Shown in pieces: positions 9,801 to 20,300 of a stretch of 64,000 nt of DNA. The notes below the pieces were generated by a model. That model did no database searches, had not been told where the DNA came from, and saw only the letters and a list, made by a program, of their open reading frames with translations. Origin of the DNA: Marinicella sediminis (GTDB lineage Bacteria; Pseudomonadota; Gammaproteobacteria; Xanthomonadales; Marinicellaceae); the NCBI RefSeq assembly GCF_002000055.1, contig NZ_MVBD01000015.1, forward strand, positions 1 through 64,000. The letters run 5' to 3'. The position numbers and the translations under genes were made by a program. Within the stretch, counting starts at the first letter, position 1. Each line of letters begins with the position of its first letter.

Positions 9801-12800
9801 TTGCCCAGTGAATCAGCCCGTGCCACAACTTCATTGATACCAGCGTTCATCAACTCGTTGTCAGCCAGTAAAGTGATGTTTGAGCCGTCTTGCCCCAAAG
9901 GGTTGTGCTGGATGGCCTCAATGGTTACCCGGGCATCAGCAAGCAAATTGAGGTCAAAACCTTCCTGACGACACACATTGGCATTGGCCAGATCCACATC
10001 AGAACTCAATCTAACTGCATTTTCAAAGGTATTATTGATCACCGGGCCACCACAGGCGCCAAACAAGGATGCATCGGCACAGCTGACTTGGTTGATCAGC
10101 CTCCTGTTGATGCCCTCCAGGGGTTGTTTGTCGTAGATGACTTCATAGGCCGAGCCTTCATTGAGCACCAATTCAATTTCATAAGTTCTGTCCGGGTTGA
10201 TTGGTACCCCTGTGGGTAACACCGCCTCAACCAGGGCATCAGTTGGATAACTCACTGTGTGGCGATAAAACTCTGTGCCATTTTCATAAAACACCGCTGA
10301 CACTTTTTGTGGTTGGTATTCTTCAGGAGAGATGTTGATCAGAAAACGGGTGGCTTGCCGGGTGGTTTGGTCGTCTGCCAGATCAAAGAATACTGGCACC
10401 CGACTGACCACATCTGCAGTGACCGTCATGGAAGGTGCGATGAAATCCATTTGTTGCTGCGTCACACCACCATGCGGACTGACGGCGGCAAAGCGCGCAT
10501 CCTGGGTACTGATGAGGTTGGTGTTAAGTGAGCTTTCTGCACCCATCTGATAGTTCACCTGCCATTCATCAACTGGCCCAGTGACCGTAACATCAGCATT
10601 TCCTGTCAGTTGCTCTGTGGTTTGTTCACCAGTATCGCTTAGGGCGTACTGCACAAAATCACAGCCCCCAGAAGCTCCATAATCAACATATTTAAGGTAC
10701 AGTGGCTGTAATGTTTTGCTGATTAATTCGTCTGGTTTATCACCAAAATAGCTGCCATTGGGCCCATTGGTGTCTTCACCGGTGTAGAACAAGCCGGCTG
10801 CGAAAAAGTTCTGAAAATCCTCGGTAAAACCGTTGTAGCGGTTGATGTATTGGCTGTCCAGGCCGGCCACGCTGAGCTTAACCGGGAAGCGGGTGGCTGG
10901 CAGGCCTCTGCCATTGTAAACCGTGAACGGTTTCCAGCCATTATCAGAATTCATCACCACCTGTTGCTCAGCACAAGCGGGTAGATTGATCTGGTCGGTG
11001 TTGAAGCACACATTGGCAGCGATTTTTGCTGGTGTGTACTCATCACAACTGCCTGTGATGGATGACTTGGTCAGTGCTCCTGACTGTTCCATCTGTTCGA
11101 TCACACCATCAGTCAAAGGTACACTGCTGAACAGATGCCCCGCTGGTGCAGGCTGCAGTGGCTGGTTTTTATGCCCTGAGCCTGATTGTGCGGCTTTACC
11201 ACCCACTGGTGGCACCGGGGCTTCGGCTTCAATGCTGATCGGTACATTGGGTACCGGGTTATTGAACTGGTCAACCACCACCACGTAAATGTTACCGGCA
11301 CGCATCTCCTGTTGCCCAACCGCTTGGTGGCAAGTGTCTAATGACCAATTACATTCATTGATCAGTATCGCTGCCGGCTCATCCGGAAGCGCATAATGCC
11401 TGAACAACTCATCAGCTGGAATCCAACCCAAGTTGGACAGCACCTCAACCGACATCTCAATTTGACCTAATTGGGTCAGGTGCTCATCCTGGGGATCCAC
11501 TTGAACGAAGGGTCCATTGCCGATTCGTTCAGCCACCTTGATATCGACCTCAGCACGGCCCTGTTGGTTGGTCATAACCACATAAGTTGAGGCAAAACCG
11601 CCCTCGGTTGCAATCTCTGCCTGTGCATTGCCCATGGTGAAGCGCACAGTGGCATTGATCACCGGACGGTTGCTGGCATCTGTGATCAATACCTCACTGG
11701 GTTTGGCCAATAGTTGATTGACCACACCATATTGGTTGTTGGTGCTGTCCATCAAACGGATGTACCTGGCCGACAAGGCATCTTCATTGGCACCCTCAGC
11801 ATAGGGGTCGAACAGCATCCTGGCCAAGTCATTCAACGCCCAGGATTCAGGCGGTTCTGTGGTTTGGCCACCGGCATAGCCACCAGCAATGAAGTAACCC
11901 GAATGACCTGTATCCGGATGCACAATGTACCAGGCAGATCCGCTCCAGGCATCGACCTGGGTTGGATTTTGTGCGATGGTAACCTGATGACCGGATGACA
12001 CCCACCCAGTGATGTGCTGTTTCACGGGTTCCGGGTGATTCAGGCCTGCAATGATGCCCGCTGCATTGCCAGCATCAATGACATGAATTTGCTCAGCGGC
12101 CTGTGCCATGAGTCTGATTCCCTGATCTGCTGACACGGCATTGACGGCCCATTGATCAGCAAATACCTGAGATTCCAGCCAGGAGCCATGCCAGGCAGCT
12201 AAGCGCGACCAGTCGGCTTCCGCAGTTAAACCCCGACTGATGACATCGGTGATGCGACTGATGGCATCCAGGCTGACACCCGTGAAGCTCATTTCCACCG
12301 GTAAATCGGCGACGTATTCCAGATGATATTCTGGTGAGATGATTGAGAGCAGAGGAAACGGTCTGATGATGGCTTGATTAAGGGTCATGGCCAATTCATT
12401 TTCAGCCGCCCGCCAGGCATTCTGATAATGCACACCCAGGTTGTGCATGAGCCTCACTGGCAGGGTTTCATCCGTCACCAGGCCAGCATCTTCTGCCTGC
12501 ATGGTCAGCTCGTCTGTTTGGGTGCTGAACACCAGACTCAGGTAACTGCCAGCAAGCACGGTCCGGTTTAAATCAACACTGCCGTTGGGGGCGATCAACT
12601 CAATGTCCAACTCATGGAAAGTCCCCATGGGTATGTCACCGGCTTCCATGTTCACAGCCTGACCATTGATTTTAAACACCGGACGGAGGTTGATCAAAGC
12701 CGGTGGCACCTGAGACATGCCGCCCGCCAGATTGATCAGATTAAGGTCTTCAATCGTGGCAGGTAAATAGGACAGCGAAAGCCGTCTGCCAGCCAATGAG

Positions 12801-14344
12801 GTCATCGATAATTCGACATCAGTGATCACTGCCCCATTGGTCAGTTGTAACCGCACCCGGTGAATCTGTTCTGCCGGCAAATCGGCTGCTTCGTAAGTCG
12901 CTGCAATCACTTTAACCGGCATTGCTGCGGGGATGATGGTGTAGGCATCTGACGTGTTGTGTACCACGGTCTGCAAATCACTCAGATCTCCGGCAAATGC
13001 GGCATTGACCTGTTGCTGCCAAACAGCAAGCGGCGGCTCTGTGGTACCCAGTCCCATCAGGTGGTCTATGATCATTTGACCGGCATCAATGGCCAAACCG
13101 GCATAATCACTGCTGGCTGGCTCAACTATTGTGCGCTTGATGGCCGGTGCCAGCGCCAACCAAACCGGTTCGGTTAAATCATTGGCCGAGCCCCGATAGT
13201 GCGCATAGGGTATGTATGCACTGACCCAGGTGTGCTGTCGCTGAATGAATCTGATCTGTCCACCCTGAATCACTGCCTGATGAGGTATCCCTGCCCGTTC
13301 CAGCGCTTCCTGAACCAAAGTCGGATCGCTCAGGCCCAGACCATTGGCGACTTCATCAACCGGCTGTTGTATCACCCCTTGAACGAAGCGTGCCGGGATG
13401 TTCGAGGCCCTGAGCAGTGCAATCAACAAGGCTGACTGATCAACATCATTACCCGCATACGACAACAAGGTACCCTGCGAGCCTTTCATGCTGCCTGCAT
13501 AGTACTGGATGTTGATTTGTTGTCTGACAAAGTTAACAATTTTGATGTAGTCGTTATCCAGGTCATGTGCCAACTGGTAAATTTCTGGTGTCAGCTGGAC
13601 CACTTGCCCGCTGACCAGATCATCAGATTGCGAAGGCGCCGGAAATTCACTGGCATAGCTCGGCACAATCGCCGGAGTCGTCACCAGTGGCCCTGCAGTT
13701 CCCAGGTGACCGCTGTTGGGCAGTTGATCATTGCGCAGAATGATCAGCTCCTGCTGAGTTGATGCCGATGATTTGGTCTGAGAGAGTTGAGACAACAGGT
13801 TTTTATGCCAGGGTTGCCACTGACTCACTGGCACACTTTTAAATTGTTCAATGGCTTGCCAGCGTCGCGTCAGTTGTTGTTCTATGCTGACCAGCCTGGC
13901 CATTTTGCTGGGGTGCCATGCGTTGCCCAATGGGTTGTTCTTTAATCGCTCAAACTGAGCATTCAGGCGTTCATAGGCCTGTGCCAACGATTGGTTTTGT
14001 GATTGCCAGTAGCGTTGCTGACGATCATCCAGCGGTTGTTTCATGCCTGCCAGCTTATGCACGCTGTTGAGCCACAGCTGTTCGGCATCCATGTAGTCAC
14101 GAAACAAAGATGGACGCTTACCGGCATCACGGTGAATGGTGCTGAGTTGTTGCTTATAGGACTGGCTGTTTGCTGCCAGGTCTTTGCCGGAAATCAAGCC
14201 ATTCAACCAATCCTGTTCAATGGTCTGCTGGTCCAACGCAATCGATTCATAGTTGTCGCTGGCAGAAGCGCCGACACACAAGCCCATGCCAAAAACAATT
14301 GTCAGGCATAAACCTGTCATCCAGTGTGTTTTTAAATCAAACAT
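3857..14344 (-). CDS. Secreted RHS/YD-repeat polymorphic toxin with TGase-like N-terminus
   Basis: I place the start at ATG 14344 (3495 aa), not at the longer frame to 14401. It gives a clean signal peptide (MFDLKTHWMTGLCLTIVFGM, then a GASAS cleavage region) and shares TGATG with the stop of the upstream giant gene. Order: helical region; transglutaminase-like domain (about 280-410, LLIALLRASNIPARFVQG then HTWVSAYIPY) whose usual catalytic Cys position is occupied by DQSA, so probably inactive; Ig/invasin-like region (about 870-1000); DUF6531 (about 1550-1640, SPGVDLEFTRTYSS); dozens of YD repeats (about 1730-3015); RHS core (about 3030-3140, ANARYYDSFTGRF); junction YDPTGKG; and a 340-aa C-terminal domain. 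The shell would enclose the toxin. The C-terminal domain has His/Asp motifs (GDEFEQHDA, TADHTYADSFYH) like zinc-dependent phospholipase C-type or DUF6765-like helical proteins; this function is inferred. Confidence 0.88.
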   Translation of the reverse strand: MFDLKTHWMTGLCLTIVFGMGLCVGASASDNYESIALDQQTIEQDWLNGLISGKDLAANSQSYKQQLSTIHRDAGKRPSLFRDYMDAEQLWLNSVHKLAGMKQPLDDRQQRYWQSQNQSLAQAYERLNAQFERLKNNPLGNAWHPSKMARLVSIEQQLTRRWQAIEQFKSVPVSQWQPWHKNLLSQLSQTKSSASTQQELIILRNDQLPNSGHLGTAGPLVTTPAIVPSYASEFPAPSQSDDLVSGQVVQLTPEIYQLAHDLDNDYIKIVNFVRQQINIQYYAGSMKGSQGTLLSYAGNDVDQSALLIALLRASNIPARFVQGVIQQPVDEVANGLGLSDPTLVQEALERAGIPHQAVIQGGQIRFIQRQHTWVSAYIPYAHYRGSANDLTEPVWLALAPAIKRTIVEPASSDYAGLAIDAGQMIIDHLMGLGTTEPPLAVWQQQVNAAFAGDLSDLQTVVHNTSDAYTIIPAAMPVKVIAATYEAADLPAEQIHRVRLQLTNGAVITDVELSMTSLAGRRLSLSYLPATIEDLNLINLAGGMSQVPPALINLRPVFKINGQAVNMEAGDIPMGTFHELDIELIAPNGSVDLNRTVLAGSYLSLVFSTQTDELTMQAEDAGLVTDETLPVRLMHNLGVHYQNAWRAAENELAMTLNQAIIRPFPLLSIISPEYHLEYVADLPVEMSFTGVSLDAISRITDVISRGLTAEADWSRLAAWHGSWLESQVFADQWAVNAVSADQGIRLMAQAAEQIHVIDAGNAAGIIAGLNHPEPVKQHITGWVSSGHQVTIAQNPTQVDAWSGSAWYIVHPDTGHSGYFIAGGYAGGQTTEPPESWALNDLARMLFDPYAEGANEDALSARYIRLMDSTNNQYGVVNQLLAKPSEVLITDASNRPVINATVRFTMGNAQAEIATEGGFASTYVVMTNQQGRAEVDIKVAERIGNGPFVQVDPQDEHLTQLGQIEMSVEVLSNLGWIPADELFRHYALPDEPAAILINECNWSLDTCHQAVGQQEMRAGNIYVVVVDQFNNPVPNVPISIEAEAPVPPVGGKAAQSGSGHKNQPLQPAPAGHLFSSVPLTDGVIEQMEQSGALTKSSITGSCDEYTPAKIAANVCFNTDQINLPACAEQQVVMNSDNGWKPFTVYNGRGLPATRFPVKLSVAGLDSQYINRYNGFTEDFQNFFAAGLFYTGEDTNGPNGSYFGDKPDELISKTLQPLYLKYVDYGASGGCDFVQYALSDTGEQTTEQLTGNADVTVTGPVDEWQVNYQMGAESSLNTNLISTQDARFAAVSPHGGVTQQQMDFIAPSMTVTADVVSRVPVFFDLADDQTTRQATRFLINISPEEYQPQKVSAVFYENGTEFYRHTVSYPTDALVEAVLPTGVPINPDRTYEIELVLNEGSAYEVIYDKQPLEGINRRLINQVSCADASLFGACGGPVINNTFENAVRLSSDVDLANANVCRQEGFDLNLLADARVTIEAIQHNPLGQDGSNITLLADNELMNAGINEVVARADSLGNHQYTLRITAVAEDNGDEQVVYGGLVSRYDVSNSLPVGHAIVKGVDLADGSMVYSKQDIHLVSPGVDLEFTRTYSSQGRQELGPLGYGWSFNYLSRVIIGSCGQVVVTGADGGSARFRIQGDEFIPLKGYHSSLVLNDDNSFDFYPKGGNRYHYTRRQDNVWWMDYVEDPNGNRLTVQVESRNKAPVIRSVTDSVGRRLLFNYELHDFGIYRNEMLVSVSGPAGILLTFEFDDIGNLISAQREGDTTNEVLGYAGDVSGPNRSLLLTVDDQSTSANRTWSYRNKSVSLPTDMGDLPDIFSIEVASIEESDAGVTSFNYTPGIGYNDNANVTQNGQLSQYTLNDYGAATEITSPAGTRTFNWNTDTDVLLMSETDENNRLRSFQYDQYGNVIEERLGSLISQYSYYAPDQFQPPFIKERVKTHTNWRGDLTEYSYDIHGNKVSEELSGISTGYDHNARGQVITITDGRGNVSLITYDDLGYQSSMRNPEGNETTAVWNARGQKLSETDGNGNLTTYSYDNSDRMLSKTLNSRIWTYDYENGGLIRTETDPNDNTTRYEYDTQGRLLEITNAALDTFTYVYDLNGNKESETDFGGHTTGFSYDAANRLRTKVEPLGKVTTYTYDNVGNVLTETTGDRVTTYTYDPDRYFQDSVKRNGPQGDVLISRTVDGHGNVLTETDPNQNTTIYTYDAFDRMLTMSGPLGSGKTMTYDGNGNLTSEEIHNSSGNQITTNTYDKANRLKQVNLPEGGAMVYEYDGNGNISSETKPNGYFATYGYNDLNLPTLKTINQQTWRLSYDQAGNLKTETWPNGNIVTYVYDELNRELSQTDLVGLVKAQTYDADSNIKTMTDGNGELSTYNYNDLHQRVAEILPLGRGHTYTYTVFGELLTDTGPNGTITHTVDTLGRRGSSSGPDGYDMAFGYDLNGNLTSQTDSRLITTTYLVNDLNQTHQQDTGAFTMTMNHDTLGNLLTQTDYRGITSEYTYDLENRQTTFTRAGLLQSETTYNNAGLVIAEKDARGKTTTHEYNTQYHKTRSSMPEGLVVTFTPDAFGDVLLQNNPGPNDTTRTYDLRRRLLTETNGAGETTTFEYDLNNNRTAVIKPGGQRWEYDFDAANRLTHVRNVPEVIETIYGYDTADNLETITDAKGRVTRFTYDNRNRKKTKTYPGNTDVVGYDYDLNGNLTGIQHPNGVNVTYNYDDLNRQYNQEYIGTYGSASVTLTLDGNGNVEGVAEVVDGLSHGYSMTYDNLDRLTSKTDRYGNTFFYDYDANGNRTVFRDHDNQVTDYSYDDANRLKTLTQTGLGTFTWTYNTAGLPAQIAYPNGSEANYQYDNANRISLIDNKQSGVTVTSHEYDYDPNGNRTQLIESNIDASAITSYYYDGADRLDVVEYPTKRVEYTLDKVGNRKEEIIDTAGNINTRTYVYNDRDQLTSVTDGASLDISYAYDAFGNQTEKTENGTTSVFDYTPRQRVKSITVGTAQPHQYEYDYAGQRVKATSASGNEKRYLYDGLTLIAETNAIGNTLATYHYGARRQLAETRNGQRAYYLADALGTNVAITNQDGSIQNRMDYDVWGNLNQETSTSDSPFGFTGYLKDEDTDLYYANARYYDSFTGRFLREDPLQGYQLRPTSMHRYNYTANNPVKFYDPTGKGDATVHFYESLMIADVVGLSKDESYAFAIGSQIGDEFEQHDAMKNSIGFALTVLGQLQSPFLTRDYFELYDDTVINNCGNHALCNTKSIYVKRAFKYFAEHHAENIAQYATADHTYADSFYHITLETLGSLEEESPGEVIGHGLDGTSTDKAYRFMDTKRINAFRSRAWALFEFSKRTGKTNISKSNFEQRLSLAIAELIEQNNEILDANSPFPYTHKYHSKIDSNDEYEMMRNILNKRGFVDILRVEDFPTSLSIEKILENFGIARLRGLAKIINPVASEKIDSLSKKRLVNYLNYKFNQFQTESRDIMYTETMRIKREEEWIKESNELPGVEEVSK
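4961..5401 (-). repeat. RHS core segment duplicated in the orphan tip (partner 2301-2741)
   Basis: This is the parent copy of the 441-bp segment described at 2301-2741. It ends at the codon for L in REDPL. Beyond that point the two proteins diverge, first in the linker and then in the toxin domain. Confidence 0.9.
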
Positions 14345-17300
14345 CAAAGTATCTCCCTGATCATTGCATTGACCTGTTGACCGTTGGTGGGTGCCACGCA
14401 CTCAAAACCATCATTAAACAAAAACGGCAGGATTTCATCCCAATCAGAGGCGGTGTTGTTCTCAGGTGTCACATCACCCCACTCCGCTGGCATGCTGATG
14501 ACAGCTGAGGCTTGTGCGCTCTGACCGGTGGCATCATTGACCACGCCTGATAACTGATAGGTCACGGTTGAACCCACCGGCAGATCAATCAGTTCACCGG
14601 CCAGATCGCCGGTACCTGAAGCGGATGCGCAATGGGCGCCATCAAGTGACTCACAAGTCCAGGTCAGGGCAGACACGTTGTTGAACCCAGTGATGGCCGA
14701 GGCCTGTGAAATATCCACGTTTCCGGTGTTTTGAATGGTTAACTGATAGCTCATGTCTGCGCCAGGTTTGACCAAACCCTGACAGTTGGAGATCTCCGCT
14801 GTCAGGTCTGGTTTTTGACCAGCAATCAATGTCATGCTCTGGCTGTCAACAATGTCCGGGAGACCTTGGGCATAAACCTCAAAGGTCACATCAACCGGAG
14901 AGTCGCTGACTTGCAACCAGAATTCAAAGTCAAGCCGTGCCTGCTCTGTCAACTGGTAATTGAATGAGAAACCATCGGTTTCCTGGGTGGTTGGGACCGT
15001 AGCATGCATCAGTTGTACAGATGGCGGCAAAGTCACCCGCACATGCCCATCCACGGCCCTTCCCTGGTTAAACAGACTGTATCTGACCCTGCGTGTACCA
15101 CCCAGCTCGGTGGACAGCCCCCAAGGTTGGACAAAGCGGACCACCTGATTGATCAACGCGGCAAAATGGTTGGCATCCGGTTCAACGGTTGCCTGTAATA
15201 ACCAGTCAAATGCAGCAAACACAGCCAGGCCATTAACCGCCTGGGTCCAGGTGACCGCCTGATCTTCACCATTCACGATTTCACTGCCAAGCAAGATGGC
15301 TGCAGATGCTGCACCCATGCTGGTCACCCTCAGGGCACTGTCCTGCGGATCCAATTCAGTTGTTGTGGCAGCAGCCAATTCAGAGTTCAGCAATTGCAGG
15401 CCTTCAACATTGACATAGAGGCCATTGACGCTGATACCGAGCTCACTGTACAAGCCAGGAATCAGGTTATCAACACCACTTGAAACAATGAGTCCTGAGC
15501 CCGCTCTGAGTTCATTGATCAATTGATTCTGAATGGAATTGCCAAGTGGCACCTGCTCCGCCATCAGCCAATAAGTATTGAACATACCCGTCAGCATGGC
15601 AGCATCAAAGTCCGCTTCACTGTATACCAGCTCGTAAGACCAGCCAGCTTGATCCAGCAGACCGCGCAATTGGGTGTACTGTGCCAACAGGACAGGTGAT
15701 GTCACATCACCTGGCTCATCACTGCTGATGGCCGGATAGAGATCAACATTGGCCACTTTCAGCTCGCCCATGTCCTGCCCAATGACATTGAACAGAGCAC
15801 AGTTTGTAATTAAAACATTGCTGGACCATTGGTGCAATCCTGAGCTTGTCTGTAGCTTCATGAGCAACTGATAATCATCGTTCAACAGATCATTGGCCTG
15901 CTCGTCATCACCCACCACAGTGGCACTGATTTGCCCTGAGTTCATGGGATGCAGGATCAGATTAACTAAACTGACCGCTGGTTGAGCGTCTATCGCCAGC
16001 TGACCATTGGCCAAAAAGTCTGCATAGCTGCCTGACTCGGTTTGAATGAGGTTGGACTGGGCATCGTACAACTCAACGATGAGTTGATCTCCAGGCTGCC
16101 AGAGGTGGTTGGTATGGCGCATCATTTTGAAGCTGGTCACACCCTGACACTGACCATCTAACTGAGCCATGGGCTCATCTGCCAGAATCAAAATCCGACC
16201 ATCCTGGTCATGGGCTGTCAGGGCAGTGTCAATGACCGGAGCCTGCTGATAATAACCAAATTCTATGGATTCAGTTTGACCGGCAGTGACTGTGATGGCT
16301 GAGGGAGAGTTCATGGTGCTGCTGATCCAGTCGGTGTTCAACTCGCTGTCAGTGACTGCTATGGTGTAAGTACCCGGCTGGACATCTGCATAACTGAACA
16401 GTCCGGATGCATTGGTATAAACCACCTGACTGGCTTGCTGGGAATCGGTCAGGGTCACTTCGGCCAATTCAATACCAGATTCACCGGCATCAAACAAACC
16501 ATTTTGATTCAGGTCATGCCAGATGCTGCCATCAACCTGACCAACAGGCACATATTCCACAACCAGCACCACCAACTGACTCAGGTTGCCGGCTTCATCC
16601 TCTGCCTGCACTGTTATGTTGTTCAGGCCTGGCTGCAAGGTATGATTGGCGGAAACGAACTGCCCTGCCGCATCGGTATTCACGGACCCGGTCTGACCAT
16701 TGACCACGGTATTGATCTGGTTCCTTGGTTCAGCTGAACCTGTGATGTCAATCAGCGGATCAAAGACCTGCTGGTTGTTGACTGGGGAATCCACAAGCAG
16801 GTCCGGAGGTGTCAGGTCAATCCTGAACTGCACCACATGTTCAGCCTGATTACCCACGTCATCTGTACCACGAACAGTCAACACATGATCACCCTCATCA
16901 GAAACCACCGCTCCTGAAGTCACTGGCAATCCATTGAGTACGGATTGATCCGTGACCCCAAGATCATCCACCATCACATAATCGATGCTGACATCCTGAT
17001 TGGTGATCAGCCCATCTGCAGGACTGTTGACCGTTATCAGGGGGGGCTGATCATCAATGGTGACATTGATCACAGCACTGAAGGTTTGGTTGGCAAAACT
17101 GTCTTCTGCCCTGAACTGGATCGCATGCTGGCCATGAGGCAAGCTGATGTCCGCTGTGTATTCAATGCCCAGCAAATTCATGCTCACCCAGCCACCAACG
17201 CCATCCAGTTGATAACTCACATCAAGCACTTCACTGCTGTGATCTGAAGCAGTTGCCGATAACAATAACTCAGCAGCAGAAACGGCTCCATCTTGTGGTG

Positions 17301-20300
17301 TCAGGACCTGCAGCAATGGACCGGTCACATCTTCCAGTTGTATGGCTGAGTTTCCGATCAGCTCTTCGGTCTGGTCCACAGTGACCCGTAAATGTGCCTG
17401 ATAGGCACCAGGCAACAGATCATCGGTCTGGATGTTGTCCACATCATTGAACACACCATTGGCGGGCAAATCAATGAGTTGACTGCGGGTATAACTGACC
17501 ACATCATCACTGACTCTGACCAACCTGAGTTCGACCGCCAATTGATCAATGGCAAACCCATATGGATTATTGACTTGCCAATCAATGGTCAGTATCTGAC
17601 CAATCGGATGACTGTCCGCATTGGTCAATGAACCTGTCACACTCACCGCATCAATGTAGTTGACAGTTCGACTGGCCTCAGCACTGTTGTTCCCTGCCTG
17701 ATCTGTGGCTTGCAGGGTCAACACATTGGCACCTTCAACCAACGGCACATCGGTAAACACATAACTGCCATCTGCGGCGGCCTGTACCAGTTGCTGATGG
17801 GTACCAGCTTGTAATTGAACCATGACATCGGCCTCTGTTTGGCCAGTGACTGATGTGCTGGCCAGGTTGGTGTCACTGCCTTCAGCAGGGAAACTGATGT
17901 TCAATAATGGTGGGGTGAGATCCAGGTTAAATGACAGGCGTTGCTGAATCTGGTTGCCGGTCAAATCTGTCGCGCTGACCATCAGCAAATATGAACCTTC
18001 GGCAGACAATGATTGGCCGGACTGGTAAGGCAACCCATTCATCATCAGCGTGGTTGAGGCCAGATTTGCATCAGTGATGGTGATGATTGGGGTCACACTG
18101 TGGTTATACAGGCCCCCATCCTGCACCCCATCAATCTGAATCAAAGGTGGTGTGCTGTCCACTGTGAAATCGATGCTTGTTGAGGACGCATTGCCATATT
18201 CATCCTGAGCCCGGACCTCAAGCAGATGCACCCCTTCAGACAACCCGCTCAAGGGTGTTTGGTAAACCTGACTCAGGGTATTTCCTGGCAAGTCAGCGAA
18301 TAGCTGGCCATCCAACAGAACCGACACCGAATTAACGTCAGCGTGTTGATCTGTTACTGTGGTGATTAAAGCGGTATCAGCAGGATATAGCCCTCCGTGC
18401 AGTGGATTTTGAATGGTGATGATTGGTCCACTTGCATCCTGTGTTTCAATCAACAGCGTATCCAGTGTTGACTGCGTGGACTCCCCAAAACCACTCAAAT
18501 CCACACTCAGAACCAGAATATAGTGATCCAATGTTAATGAATCAGATGACCAGTTGAATTGGACCTGACTGGTCTGGCCTGTTGGCAGAGAAACACTCAT
18601 TTGATCAGTGAGCAACACAGCTGACAAATCCTGAGTCATCAACCTGGCCTCAATATTCAATTGATTAAGATCCACTTGCCCGGTGTTTTCCAGTACAGCA
18701 GTGGTGGTGAAATCCTGTCCCAGTGTCACCGGGGTTGGCTGAGCCGACCATTGCCCTTGAATTCTGGCCTGGCTTACTGGGTTCAATACCTCAAGAGGCA
18801 GTTGCACTGATTCAAAAGACAGCAGGTTGTCCCAAGTTAACACCGCAGTGTATGAACCGGGATCAGCAGCCAGCCAAATTTGATTGAGCTGAATATTTAA
18901 CCCTGGAGCCAGTCCATCAATCTGCTCACTGTGTTGCCAAATCACCTGGTCTTGATCATCCATTACCTGCCAGAGTAATGTACCATCCTGGATGCTGTTG
19001 CCCCAGAAGTACTCAAGCCCGGCATTCAGAATGATCCGGTCTCCGGGCAAGGCCTGATTGAGTGAGGCTTCCAAGGAGAGTAAAAAGTCAGCCGCTTCAC
19101 GCACCACCAGATCAATCAACTCAGCATCCACCACACTGTTTCCTTCACGCAGGGTCACATGCAGCTGATATTGATCAGCAAACACATCAGCGGGCCAATC
19201 AAACGTCACATTCCAATGAGCCCCTGATGACAGCGCAATCAAATCATGGGTTTCATAATACCCGGTTGGGAAGCCTGCCTGATCAGTGATTTCCAGCTCC
19301 AAAATACCTGTGAATTCAGCCCCTGGGTTGTACACTGTGATCAAGCCATAGAGCTGATCTCCGGGAAACAGTTCATGGCTGTTAACCACCACGGTGACAT
19401 CCGGCTTCAGGTCATCAATGACCTGAAGCAGACGGTACGTGCTGTTGTTGTTCTCATTGCTTTCCAGCACCGCACCATTGGAATCGATGGTGGATTTGAT
19501 CACATATTCACCGACTTCACTCAAGTCAGCAATGGTGAAATCAGTCACAAATGATTCACCGGCCATCAGACCGATGTTCAAAGGCGCTGGTGACACCATG
19601 GTTGTGTTGAGCTGAGGGTCGGTGATCTCGATCAACAATCGGGCATCATCCACATCAACTGAGCTGATGTTTTTCACCAATAAACTGCCACTGACTGGCT
19701 GTCCGGAGAGCACCTCATCAGGTAGCACCTGCAGGTAACTGTCTTTGATCACCAGATCCGGCAATGACAGCGTATCCAGGGTGACCTGAATCTCATCAGA
19801 TGCCGTTTCCAGACCATTGGGCTTTCTGGCCACCACAAAAAATTCATTCAGCCCGGGTGTCAACTCAACCTGTTCAAAAACAAATGATCCGGGACCATTG
19901 ATCAGAAAGCCCGTCTCATTTTCAACAAACAGGATTCTGCCATCATTGAGCCATTCACTGGGTGCCTGATAGCCAATATTGGGCCAGCTGAACAGTACCT
20001 CAGAGCTTTGCAGATCAAGCATTACTTTGTCACAACAACCGAGGTTGGCAAAGACCAGATTGGCATCATCTGACACAGTCGGCATCATCAGTTCATCATT
20101 GGTCAATCCCATGGTCACCACAGACAGGTCACTGCGGTTGAGCCGCTTGATCGCAACATAGCCATCGACATCAACTTCATAATACAAGTGACTGCCATCT
20201 CTGAGAGCAGTCAAGGTGCCGTATGGTGCCGTTGAAGAATCCAGCTGCGTTAGCTGACCTGTGCTCAGTTCATAGGTCCATAAATTACCGTAATCATAGG

